DNA of 64,000 nt, from assembly GCA_037039685.1 (NCBI GenBank), contig JAWNGF010000011.1, forward strand, positions 1,550,001 through 1,614,000. Direction: 5' to 3'. The stretch is from Ceratobasidium sp. AG-K (lineage: Eukaryota > Basidiomycota > Agaricomycetes > Cantharellales > Ceratobasidiaceae). The notes beneath the pieces are model-generated. The model did no database searches and was not told the DNA's origin. It saw only the letters and a program-made list of their open reading frames with translations. Shown piece by piece: positions 41,001 through 51,322 of this stretch (position 1 is its first letter; each line of letters begins with the position of its first letter). Made by a program: the position numbers and the translations under genes.

Positions 41001-43029
41001 CTTCCCAAAAACCACAGTCTCTGATAGAGGAACAACTTTCAAATCTCACTTCCTGGAGGCAGTGTACAAATGACTCAATATCCAACCGACCTTCAGCATA
41101 GCCTTCCACCCAGAAACTGATGGTCTTGCGGAAAAAACTAACCAATGGTTAGAAGGATGGCTGAGAATATTTTGCAACTATCAACAAGATGACTGGGCCA
41201 AATGGCTACCTATTGCGGAATTCTGCCACAACAATCACAAAAACCGCATGACAAACAAGTCAGCCTTTGAGATCATCTACAGGATGACTCCAAAATGGAC
41301 TATTGAGGACTACATGACTCACTCACCGGAAGGTGACAAATGGACAAACGATATGGAGGCTATATGGGAAGAAGCAAAAGCCATTATGGAATACCATCAA
41401 ACAAAGGAAGAACTTCCAAAAAAGCAATGCAAGGAAGGAGACAACGTATGGCTCCTGACCACCAACATCAAAACCAGGCGCCCAAGCAAAAAGCTTGATG
41501 ACAAAAAGACTGGTCCCTTTGTTGTCAAGAAACAAATCTCTTCACATGCCTACCAGCTTGACCTCCCCAAGTCCATGAAAATACATGACGTCTTCCATGG
41601 AAACATGTTGACTCACTACAAGGAAGATGTGGATTTCCATTGGAACCAACCCCGACCTCCGCCAATCGTTACGGAAGAAGGGGAGGAGGAATATGAAGTA
41701 GAGAAGATCATCGATTGGCATCAAGACCCTGAGGGACTGAAATATTGCATCAGATGGAAAGGATATGGTCCTCTAGAAGACATGGAAGAACAGGCAGAGA
41801 AATTTGCCGACATGACTCCTGTGATGAGAAAGTTCCAGAAGGACTTTCCCACTGGCCCGCTTCCCCCGAATTTCAAACCACAGGAATACAAAAAGACGAG
41901 AGGAAAGGCAGCTGAAGTCCTCATCCCAGCTACTCAGCCTGCTACTTCCAGTCCGCTCTTAGCCAACACCCCAAACACTCAACCAAAAAACTCCTTTTTA
42001 CTGTTGAAATGGCCCCCATCCACTCCAACAACACCGCCGCTGCCGCCCGCCTTGCCTCCTACAGGCTCAGCGCTGCCTATGGCAAGGCCATCATGGCCGG
42101 AGGACCTGGCAAATTCGCCATCAATTGCAGGGCCACAGCGCCCTGGTCCCTCAAGGAGGCCAGGAAACTGGCCAACGACCTCAAGCCTGGGGTTCACCTT
42201 GGCTACATCCCCCTTGCCAAACGAGGCAGCCTCAAGTGGGATGAGGAACGCAAATCCCTCATCCACCCCCAACTCGGCTCCCTCCTCTGGGTTAGCCACC
42301 CCAACGCCCGGCCCTCGGACCCGACTGACATTGGTCGCAGCAAATATTACCACTGCCAAGAATGCATTGGACTTACCGTCTGCGACGTGGTCACCAAGAG
42401 CGCCGACGCCTGGAACAGGGACACCGGCTACAAATGGGAAGGCGACAAGTGGTTCAAGCGCAAAACTGACCCCTGCACTGCCCTGGCAAATGGAGGACAT
42501 GTTGACAACAAAGGAGTCTGCTGGAGCGATTGCTCCTACAACTTCACCAGCGGTTGGCCCGCCCCTTGTGAGTGGCAGAAAAAGCCTGAACCACCAGTTG
42601 CTGACAACACTTACCCCAATTCCCCACCCTCCACTACCAACTGGTCAAAAGGCGCCGACAAGGAGGAGATGGTGGATGTCCCTCCCCCTCCTCCCATCAC
42701 CAATGAAGATGCCAAGCGAGTCAAACGGGAGTGGAACAAGACCTGGGACAGGGCCCGGGAAAGTGTCGAGGCCCTCATCGCTGATGTTGGGCAGGCAATT
42801 GCCAACCTTGAGCCCCACCCGCCGGCGGACCGCATGCCTTGCGACGCAAATGTCCTGGAGGCCTACCGCCTCGTCCAGTGCGGATCCTGGACAGTCAACC
42901 AGCTCAACAAATGGCTTGACCACCGACAAGAGCAGTGGGCACTCCGCGAGCAAGAGGAACTCAAGCGCCTCCAACAATGGCACCAGGAGGAGCTTGACAA
43001 GCTCTACCAGGAGAAGTGGGACAGCATGA
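38064..43029 (+). pseudogene. Pol of copy C1, with stops and a solo B LTR
   Basis: Protease (LIDSGSSRNF), RT, RNase H (ETDAS, TDHKNL), integrase and chromodomain (EEEYEVEKIIDWHQ, CIRWKGY) can all be read. The breaks are TGA at 38310-38312, the solo B LTR at 39360-39781, and TGA at 41071-41073 in the integrase. The RT box is YIDN (39120-39131). Both stops and YIDN are shared with C2. After 42009 the frame overlaps ORF3 and is Pro/Ser/Thr-rich. Confidence 0.92.
39360..39781 (-). repeat. Solo LTR of family B in C1 pol (422 bp)
   Basis: Matches the family B LTR at 3381-3800. It is flanked by tgcaa on both sides (39355-39359 and 39782-39786) and splits the RT from the RNase H of C1. Confidence 0.95.
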
Positions 43030-43112
43030 ACGAGGTCCTTGAATCGGACATGCGGAACCTGGCGGAACGTGTTGGCTGGCTGGAGCTGAAGGAATGGGTC
43101 GCCTGCAGATAG
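42009..43112 (+). CDS. Family C ORF3, accessory protein after Pol (367 aa), copy C1
   Basis: Intact ORF in the -1 frame relative to pol, overlapping the open pol frame by about 1 kb and ending 40 nt before the LTR. It starts MAPIHSNNTAAAARL. The middle has a CxxC core (YHCQECIGLTVCDVV) that aligns with the family A ORF3 core. A Cys/Trp-rich part follows (CWSDCSYNF), then a proline run (PPPPPI), and finally a helical, Trp-containing, coiled-coil-like C-terminus. No signal peptide, membrane span or clear IDLT motif is visible. Function unknown. The base composition is clearly more GC-rich than in gag and pol. Confidence 0.72.
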   Translation: MAPIHSNNTAAAARLASYRLSAAYGKAIMAGGPGKFAINCRATAPWSLKEARKLANDLKPGVHLGYIPLAKRGSLKWDEERKSLIHPQLGSLLWVSHPNARPSDPTDIGRSKYYHCQECIGLTVCDVVTKSADAWNRDTGYKWEGDKWFKRKTDPCTALANGGHVDNKGVCWSDCSYNFTSGWPAPCEWQKKPEPPVADNTYPNSPPSTTNWSKGADKEEMVDVPPPPPITNEDAKRVKREWNKTWDRARESVEALIADVGQAIANLEPHPPADRMPCDANVLEAYRLVQCGSWTVNQLNKWLDHRQEQWALREQEELKRLQQWHQEELDKLYQEKWDSMNEVLESDMRNLAERVGWLELKEWVACR

Positions 43113-43152
43113 GCCCAGGCGCTCCACTACCTGGCCCTATGTGGGGGGGCAA

Positions 43153-43639
43153 TGTCGTGACCTGTCCCGCCCTCTCTCTCTTTCTGCAGTCTCGTGGCTT
43201 GTACTGGCGCCTTACGCGCCCTTTCTTCTTAGATGTGCCCTCTCCCTTGTTTAGTCAGGTGTATGGATGACGTGTTACCATGAGTCATATGACTCATGCT
43301 GTTTTCTATTGGCTGGCCTGTGCAGCCCCTTTATGACTCGGACTTTGACTCAGGCATGTGACTCATGTATATACTATGACTCACTTGCTTTCTGAGTATA
43401 TATACTGGCTTGCAAGCATGGTCATCCCCAGCTTGCTTTGCCTTGTCAACTCTCCCTGCAGTGTGTGATCAGAGGCACTTGGCTACTTAGCCACTTCAGC
43501 AGCCACTTGGGATTTGGAGCTAGGACTTCTACTTAGAAGCTAGTGATTTCCCTTAGCAACTTAGTCTACTTAGACTTATTGCTCACAGTCAACAAGGCGA
43601 TTAGCAGTCGTCAACTCTACTACTTAGCAGGTTGCAACA
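43153..43639 (+). repeat. LTR shared by C1 (3') and C2 (5') (487 bp)
   Basis: TGTCGTGACC to GGTTGCAACA. It is preceded by the C1 purine tract (gtgggggggcaa) and followed by the C2 leader. TATATA at 43397-43402 lies 33 nt before the predicted transcript start agcttgctttgc (43430-43441). Confidence 0.93.
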
Positions 43640-43641
43640 TT

Positions 43642-43653
43642 GCGAAGCAAGCT
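43642..43653 (+). promoter_or_regulatory. Putative self-priming primer-binding site of C2
   Basis: The bases gcgaagcaagct, two past the LTR, pair with agcttgctttgc (43430-43441) at all 12 positions if one G:U pair is allowed. Confidence 0.6.
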
Positions 43654-43688
43654 CCATTTCCGCTGAGCCACAAGAGAAACAAGGTCAC

Positions 43689-45910
43689 ATGACTTCTCAA
43701 CAAAGAACTCAAGACCCTCGAGCGCAGTGTCAAACAGGCAGACTACTCAGCCTGAGTCACGAATAGTAGAGGTTCGAACAAACCCTTCAAGAAGATCCAG
43801 GGAACAAGCTGGAGATTGGATGGCACCACTTAGAAGCAACAGCCAAGCCTCAAGGCCACCATCTACCAGCGTCCCAGGAGGAATTGGCAACACAGTTGAA
43901 ACATCCCAGGAAGAACCCACCAATTCCAATGAACGATTGACATCCCCTACCATCAGGGTGATCAAAATCACAGACAACACGCCACCACCAATGACTCTAT
44001 GAAGAGATCCAGGAACAATAGCCAGCCCACAGGCAATTAGGGTCATTTGACCAACAGGAACGGTGCAACTTGGCCAAAGGAACGCAACACCAGGACCATC
44101 GATACCACCAACAGGTCAGATACCACTACCAGCACTCCTTGGGTCTAGCCAACCCCTCGAAATGCCAAGCCTAGACAATTTTTTCCCACAGGCTACTCCG
44201 GCACCTTCTACTCCCGGTATAGTTCCACTGATGTCGGTAGTCTCTAGAAGCCAAAGTGTGGCAAGCGTTCCCTCCACGTTTGAATCACAAAGGAGCATAG
44301 AAATTATCTCCAAAGACAAAAGATTGAGAAGGGAAATCGTTATTGAAAACACCAATGGATGCGTGGTACCAACATTGGAAAGAATTTTCAATACATTACA
44401 AGTCCAGTATCAACAAGAAAACGCAGTACAGGCACTCCGCATCGAGGGGCTGGAAAGAAGATGGGATCTTCAGCAGCAGGAAAGCAACAACATGATGCAA
44501 CGGATTGAGCGCATTGCATCCAGAACCAAAGACAGGGTCAACACCTTCTACGAACGTCTCCAAAACGTTGATTGCGCACAACAAAGGATTGAACAAATAT
44601 TTGAACGATCTGTAGAAAACTTTGAGTATATCAACCAACAATTGGTGGCCCAAAATCAGCTGATTACTCAGAACCTGCAAAATCAAGTAGGACGTATCAA
44701 CAGGATGGAAGAAACCATGGGTAGAATGGCTGAGGGAATGAGAAATATCACCCTTGCCCTAGGACAAATCAATGAAGAAGTTGCGGAAGGATTCCAAGAT
44801 CAAACCAATCGACTTAGGGAAATCCAGACAGGGGGACGAGAAACGTTCGACCTTCTTGAACAAATTGGAGCCAATGCCCAAGTAGAATCGGATCACAGAT
44901 GTGAGGAATCCAGGCGAACTTCCATAGAAGTCCCAAATCCTAGGGAACCCCCTCCACATAGGAGAAACATTTCACCCCAAGGAAGGAGATTGCCCTCATT
45001 TGAGGTGCAAGGACAATCAGGGTACCAGATCAGGGATGAAGGAAGAACCTTTATCATCCAAACAGGACAAGGTGGAAACGGGAATGGATCAGGTCCATGT
45101 ATCAAGATGCCCAAAGCATTCAAAGGAACAAAAGGAACGGCCGCCGAGACATTCCTTGCGCGGATGAAAGCATTTTTCCATCTGAACCCAAACAAATATG
45201 ACACTGAAGAACGTTGGATTGTTGCCACTCTTATGAACATGGCAGAAGGCATGGCAGGAAATTGGGCACAACCCGCTCTCAATCGATACAATGACAGGGA
45301 AAACCATCCTTGGCTGGAATCATGGGAAGCTTTCCAAAACGCCTACGAAAAGCAGTGGAGCGACCCTAGCAAGAAAATCCAAGCAGAACAAGGGATCCAA
45401 CGCCTCTATCAAAACAAATCCGTAGGCGAATACGTCTCTGAATTCCGACTTCTTGCACAAGAACTCGATTGGAATGACGCTGCCCTGATTGCGTGTTTTA
45501 GGCAAGGGTTGAGCAGACTCATCAAAGCAGAACTTGTCTGCGAAGAACTCAGGGATAGAAGGACTGCTGCACAGAAGGATCTAGAAGGATGGATTGATAT
45601 TGCCCTTCAAGCCGAAGAAATCCAGAAGCTCACCAATCCGCAAAGCAAAGGAAAGAAGGAAGAAAAGGCTGAGGGATCCAAGCCTTCCAAACAAGTGAAA
45701 GGAGATCTCGTCCCAAAGGCTGAAAAAACACACTGCAAGGAAAACAACCTCTGCATCAAATGTGGAGAAGCGGGACACGCAATTGCTGATTGCAAAAAGG
45801 AATGGACCTACAAGGACAAGGGAAAGGCACCAGTGAAAGGAAAAGCCGGCAAAGTGAAGGAAGGAGAAGCAGAGGAAACCAAGTCCACTGACTTGGAGTC
45901 GGAAAACTAG
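43689..45910 (+). pseudogene. Gag of copy C2, with two stops
   Basis: The first ATG (43689) is in another frame from the main gag, so one indel near the start is likely. From about 43727 the frame reads through to TGA at 44000-44002 (CAA in C1) and TGA at 44048-44050 (CGA in C1). It is then open for 615 codons to TAG at 45910. The features are a coiled-coil-like middle, capsid core (PKAFKGTKGTAAETFLARMK), zinc knuckle (CIKCGEAGHAIADC) and Lys-rich end. Confidence 0.88.
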
Positions 45911-45927
45911 ATGGGCGTCTCTCCACC

Positions 45928-48900
45928 ATGTGTGAAGATGCCCCAATACCCTCTCTGCAAAATGTATACTACTGCAAAGCCACAAATGAATCACCTATGG
46001 TATATGCACAAGCAGAGGGAATCACGGAAAACATCTCAACTCTCATTGACTCCGGTTCCAGTAGAAACTTCATTGACCTGAACTTTGCAAAGAAAAACAA
46101 CATTCCTTTGATCCCTTTACAAACTCCTAGGAACATGGAAATGATTGACGGAAAAACCCAAAAGGACCTTATCTGACATTGTTGCAAATTGAAATTTGAT
46201 ATTGAAGGAAGAACTTTCAAACAAAGATTCTATGTCATGCCAACAGTAACTCAGCCAATGATCCTTGGTATGACATGGTTGAAGGAAACAAACCCCAAAA
46301 TTTCCTGGGCCCCATTCTCTATCAAATGGAGAAAGGAGCTCGACATCCAAGCAAAAGCAGGGATGTTACAAGAACTCCCAGAAGAACTCAAGGACTTTGC
46401 TGATGTCTTTGATGAAGAACAATACAACAAACTGCTGGAACACAGGGAATGGGACTGCAAAATCGACTTCTACAACAACAATAGGCTTCCAAAACCAAGG
46501 AAAGCTTATCCCCTCTCACCAAGAGAAAGGGAAGCCACAAAGGAGTATGTGAAATCGGAACTCAAGTCAGGAAGAATTAGACCCAGCAACTCCCCCGTTG
46601 CCGCTAGTCTATTCTTTGTCACAAAAGCTTTGAAACCAGGACAGACTGTCCCTGACCTGAGACCAGTCGTTGACTACAGAGGGGCAAATGCAGAAACCAT
46701 CCCAGATTGCTACCCCATACCCTTGATGGATCAACTTCTGGAAATCTTCAAAAAGACTAGTGACAAATCAAATGAAGAACTTTTCATCACCTCCCTGGAC
46801 CTGAAAAACGGTTTCTGGAACGTGAGAATTAGAGAAGGGGATGAATGGAAAACAGCATTCAGCACCTCTGAAGGTCGCTTCAAATACACTGTGATGGCCT
46901 TCAGACTGAAAAATGCACCTTCGACCTTCCAAAGAATGATGGACAACATCTTCAGAGACCTGATCAGAAAAAAGATAGTAGTCTACATTGACAACATCTT
47001 GATCATCTCTAGGGGAAGAAATCAACACACTTTGGACATCAGAGAAGTCCTCGAAAGACTACAAAAAAACAATCTGTATGGCAACCTCAAAAAGTGCACT
47101 TTTTACAGCAAAAAAGCCAATTGGGTGGGATTTGTTGTGGACAAAAATGGCATCTCCATGAACAAGGACAAAATCAAGACTATCCAGGAATGGCCAGCTC
47201 CGAAGACCATCAAGCAACTGCAAGCTTTTGTTGGCTTCTGCAACTTCTACAGAAGATTCGTGGCTTCCTTCTCCTTCATTGTCAAACCGCTTACCCAGCT
47301 TACACAAAAAGACCAGCAATCAGAATGGAAGGAAGTACATCAAGAAGCCTTCGAAAAACTGAAGAAAATGATCTTGGAAGAACCGGTACTGGCACATCCG
47401 GATGAATCAAAGCAATACTTCCTAGAAACTGATGCCTCAGGAGTCGCTTTAGGAGCAATTCTTAGCCAACAACAAGACAACGGTTACTTGCACCCAATTG
47501 GCTTCCTCTCCAAGAGCTTCAAAGACGCAGTGTTGAACTATGACACACATGACAAGGAACTTCTCGCTATCATCAAAGCACTGAGACACTGGCGCATTCA
47601 CCTTGAAGGAACAAAGGAACCAGTGATCATCTATACAGACCACAAAAACTTGACCTACTGGAAGGACTCTGTGAATTTCAACCAAAGACACCACAGATGG
47701 CTTCTGATGCTAGCAAGTTACAATTTCAAAATCCACTATTGGCCTGGGAAGATGTCAGAAAAACCAGACATTCTCTCTACAAGAAGCGACCATGGGGACA
47801 TTGCATCTGCGGAACAGACTATGATCTCCACTGAGAGATTCAAGGGCTTTGCCACCATGATGGGATCAGACCTCATGAGTGAACTCAAAGAAGCACAGGA
47901 AGAGGACAAAGCCTTGCAAACTTTGATTACCAGCACAAAGGACAAAGAGTCCCTTCCACCTTCTGTGAGAAAACAATTCAAAGACTACGAATGGGAGGAA
48001 GACCTCCTGTCGTATCAAGGAAGGATTGTCGTCCCTGACAAAAAAGACATCGAACTGAAGCTGCTACAACTACATCACGACACACCCATGGCTGGTCACC
48101 AAGGACAAGCAAGGACCTTGGAACTTCTCTCAAGACAATACTATTGGCCTGGCATGAAAAGCCAAGTGAATCGATTTGTTGAAAGCTGCGAAATCTGCCA
48201 AAGGGGGAAGGGAAGCAAAGGACACTTGCCGCTCAAACCCTTACCCATCCCGGAAAAACCATGGGAAAACATCGCTTACAATTTTATTGTGAAACTACCA
48301 AAATCGGAAGGTTTCGACAGTGTCCTTGTGGTTGTAGACCGCTTCTCAAGAATGGCACATTTCATCGCTTGCAACAAAGCTACCAACTTGGAACAACTTG
48401 CTGACATCTTCATCAAGGAGGTATGGCGCCTCCACGGCTTCCCAAAAACCACAGTCTCTGATAGAGGAACAACTTTCAAATCTCACTTCCTGGAGGCGGT
48501 GTACAAATGACTCAATATCCAACTGACCTTCAGCACGGCCTTCCACCCAGAAACTGATGGCCTTGCGGAAAAAACAAACCAATGGTTAGAAGGATGGCTG
48601 AGAATATTTTCCAACCATCGACAAGATGACTGGGCCAAATGGCTACCTATTGCGGAATTCTGCCACAACAATCACAGGAATTGCGTCACAAACAAGTCAC
48701 CGTTTGAAATAGTCTACGGAATGACTCCAAAGTGGACCATTGAGGATTACATGACTCACTCACCGGAAGGTGACAAATGGACAAACAACATGGAGGCCGT
48801 GTGGGAAGAAGCAAAGGCAATGATGGAGTACCACCAAACAAAGGAAGAGCTCCCAAAGCACCAGTACAAGGAAGGGGACAACGTGTGGCTCCTGACTACC

Positions 48901-49353
48901 AATATCAAAACTAGGCGCCCAAGCAAGAAGCTTGATGACAAAAAGACTGGTCCCTTCATTGTCAAAAAACAAATCTCTTCACACGCCTACCAGCTTGACC
49001 TTCCCAAGTCCATGAAAATACATGACGTCTTCCATGGAAATATGTTGACTCACTACAAGGAAGATGTGGATTTCCATCGGAACCAACCTTGACCTCCGCC
49101 GATCGTTACGGAAGAAGGGGAGGAGGAATATGAAGTAGAAAAGATCATCGATTGGCATCAAGACTCTGATGGACTGAAATATCGCATCAGATGGAAAGGA
49201 TATAGTCCTCTAGAAGACACGGAAGAACGGGCAGAGAAATTTGCCAACATGACTTCAGTGATGAGAAAGTTCCAGAAGGACTTTCCCACCGGCCCGCTTC
49301 CCCCAAATTTCAAACCACAGGAATACAAAAAGACAAAAGGAAAGGCAGCTGAA
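45928..49353 (+). pseudogene. Pol of copy C2, with three stops
   Basis: Protease (LIDSGSSRNF), RT (YIDN at 46984-46995), RNase H, integrase and chromodomain (EEEYEVEKIIDWHQ, YRIRWKGY) are present. Stops are TGA at 46174-46176 and 48508-48510 (both shared with C1) and TGA at 49090-49092, where C1 has CGA. The solo C LTR follows at 49354. Confidence 0.92.
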
Positions 49354-49854
49354 TGTCGTGACCTGTCCCGCCCCCTGTCTCTGTTCTGCGGACTTGTGGC
49401 TTGCATCAGCACCCTAAGCACCTCTTCTGTTTAGATGTGCCCTCTCCCTTGCTTAGTGAGGTGTATGGATGACATGTCACCATGAGTCTTATGACTCATG
49501 CTGTTTTCTATTGGCTGGCCTGCGCAGCCCCCTTTATGACTCGGACTTTGACTCAGACAAGTGACTCATGTATGTACTATGACTCACTTGCTTTCTGAGT
49601 ATATATACTGGCTTGCAAGCATGGTCATCCCCAGCTTGCTTTGCCTTGTCAACTCTCCCTGCAGTGTGTGATCAGAGGCACTTGGCTACTTAGCCCTTAG
49701 CGCAGCCACTTGGACTTAGGAGCTAGTGACTTGTATTGACAAGACTAGCATTCGTCCACTTTAGTGATAGAGTCTTAGAAGACTTATCACATATTGTTCC
49801 ACATCTCAAAGGCCATTAGCAGTTGTCAACCATAGGCATTAGCAGGTTGCGACA
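49354..49854 (+). repeat. Solo LTR of family C inside C2 (501 bp)
   Basis: TGTCGTGACC to GGTTGCGACA, with target duplication ctgaa (49349-49353 and 49855-49859). It is somewhat diverged from the C1/C2 LTRs in its last 180 bp, so it comes from another C-family member. Confidence 0.93.
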
Positions 49855-49951
49855 CTGAAGTCCTCATCCCAGCTACTCAGCCTACTACTTCCAGTCCGCT
49901 CTTAGCCAACACTCCAAACACTCAACCAAAAAAACCCTTTTTACTGTTCCA

Positions 49952-50791
49952 ATGGCCCCCATCCACTCCAACAACACCGCCGCTGCCGCCCGCCTTGCCT
50001 CCTACAGGCTCAGCGCAGCCTATGGCAAGGCCATCATGGCCAGAGGACCTGGCGAATTCGCCATCAACTGCAGGGCCACAGCGCCCTGGTCCCTCAAGGA
50101 GGCCAGGAAACTGCCCAACGACCTTGAGCCTGGGGTTCACCTTGGCTACATCCCCCTCGCCAAGTGGGGCGACCTCAAATGGGATGAGGAGTGTAAGTCG
50201 CTCATCCACCCCCAACTTGGCTCCCTCCTCTGGGTCAGCCACCCCGACGCCCGGCCCTCTGACCCAACCGACATTGGCCGCAGCAAATATTACCACTGCC
50301 GCGGCTGCATTGGACTCACCGTCCGTGATGTGGTTGCCAAGAGCATTGACGCCTGGAACAGGGACACTGGGTACAAGTGGGAGGGAGACAAGTGGTTCAA
50401 GTGCGAGACTGACCCCCGCGTTGCCTTGGCCAATGGAGGACATGTCGATGACGAAGGGATCTGGTGGAGTGATTGCTCCTACAACTTCACCAGCGGTTGG
50501 CCCGCCCCTTGTGAGTGGCAGAAAAAGCCTGAACCACCAGTCACTGACAACACTTACCCCAAATCCCCGCTCTCCGCTACCAACTGGTCAAAAGGTGAAA
50601 TCAAGGAGGAAATGGTCAATGTCCCTCCCCCTCCCCCTATCACTGACAAAGACGCCAAGCGAATTGAGCAGGAGTGGAACGCAACCTGGGACAGGGCTTG
50701 GGCAAACGTCGAGGTCCTTGATTTGGACATGCGGAACTTGGCAGAACATGTTGGCTGGCTGGAGTTGAAGGAATGGGTCGCCCGCAGATAG
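49952..50791 (+). CDS. Family C ORF3, copy C2 (279 aa, internal in-frame deletion)
   Basis: Matches C1 ORF3 from the first Met (MAPIHSNNTAAAARL) to the end (LELKEWVARR) but lacks 88 residues of the coiled-coil-like region. The missing 264 nt lie between two copies of cgagg(c/t)cct, so deletion by short-repeat slippage is likely, and the frame is kept. The CxxC core (YHCRGCIGLTVRDVV) is intact. There is no stop, although gag and pol of the same copy carry five. Confidence 0.72.
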   Translation: MAPIHSNNTAAAARLASYRLSAAYGKAIMARGPGEFAINCRATAPWSLKEARKLPNDLEPGVHLGYIPLAKWGDLKWDEECKSLIHPQLGSLLWVSHPDARPSDPTDIGRSKYYHCRGCIGLTVRDVVAKSIDAWNRDTGYKWEGDKWFKCETDPRVALANGGHVDDEGIWWSDCSYNFTSGWPAPCEWQKKPEPPVTDNTYPKSPLSATNWSKGEIKEEMVNVPPPPPITDKDAKRIEQEWNATWDRAWANVEVLDLDMRNLAEHVGWLELKEWVARR

Positions 50792-50831
50792 GCCCAGGTG
50801 CTCCACTACCTGGCCCTATGTGGGGGGGCAA

Positions 50832-51322
50832 TGTTGTGACCTGTCCTGCCCTCTGTCTCTCTTTCTGCGGACTCGTGGCTTGTACTGGCGCCTTACGCGC
50901 CTCTTCTGTATAGATGTGCCCTCTCCCTTGTTTAGTGAGGTGTATGGATGATGTGTTACCATGAGTCATATGACTCATGCTGTTTTCTATTGGCTGGCCT
51001 TACGCAGCCCCCTTTATGACTTGGTTGTGGCTGGACTTGTTGACTCACTTTGTATATATGACTTGACCTGTCTTTGCCTATATATACTGGCTTGCAAGCA
51101 TGGTCATCCCCAGCTTGCTTTGCCTTGTCAACTCTCCCTGCAGTGTGTGATCAGAGGCACTTGGCTACTTAGCCAACTTCAGCAGCCACTTGGGATTTGG
51201 AGCTAGGACTTCTACTTAGAAGCTAGTGATTTCCCTTAGCGATTTAGTCTACTTAGACTTATTGCTCACGGTCAACAAGGCAATTAGGAGTCGTCAACTC
51301 TACTACTTAGCAGGTTGCAACA
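50832..51322 (+). repeat. 3' LTR of copy C2 (491 bp)
   Basis: Starts TGTTGTGACC, a C to T change in the usual TGTCGTGACC, and ends GGTTGCAACA. The host BTB-like gene begins at the next base. Confidence 0.93.

Larger units (their letters stand above)
21576..43639 (+). mobile_element. Family C chromovirus, copy C1 (5' truncated, with nested A2/A3 and solo B LTR)
   Basis: It begins in mid-gag at the A1 junction. The A2 insertion splits it at 23424/37880 (target duplication acaac), and a solo B LTR splits it at 39359/39782 (tgcaa). Pol, ORF3 and an LTR (43153-43639) follow. That LTR also serves as the 5' LTR of copy C2. The 5' LTR and start of gag of C1 are not in the window. Confidence 0.93.
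43153..51322 (+). mobile_element. Family C chromovirus, copy C2 (8170 bp including a solo LTR)
   Basis: The LTRs are at 43153-43639 and 50832-51322. Gag, pol, ORF3 and a solo C LTR lie inside. It is in tandem with C1 through one common LTR. The right flank is accag, inside a BTB-like gene. Confidence 0.94.

Noticed and set aside
42009..43029. Pro/Ser/Thr-rich tail of C1 pol as a real domain
   Set aside because: It is the out-of-frame reading of ORF3 and has low complexity. Kept only as an overlap finding.
42009..43112. ORF3 as an envelope (env) gene
   Set aside because: No signal peptide, no transmembrane segment and no furin-like site. The protein is charged and Trp/Cys-rich.
49354..49854. 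Third full family C element
   Set aside because: Only one LTR with a perfect 5-bp duplication and no internal part is present; it is a solo LTR.
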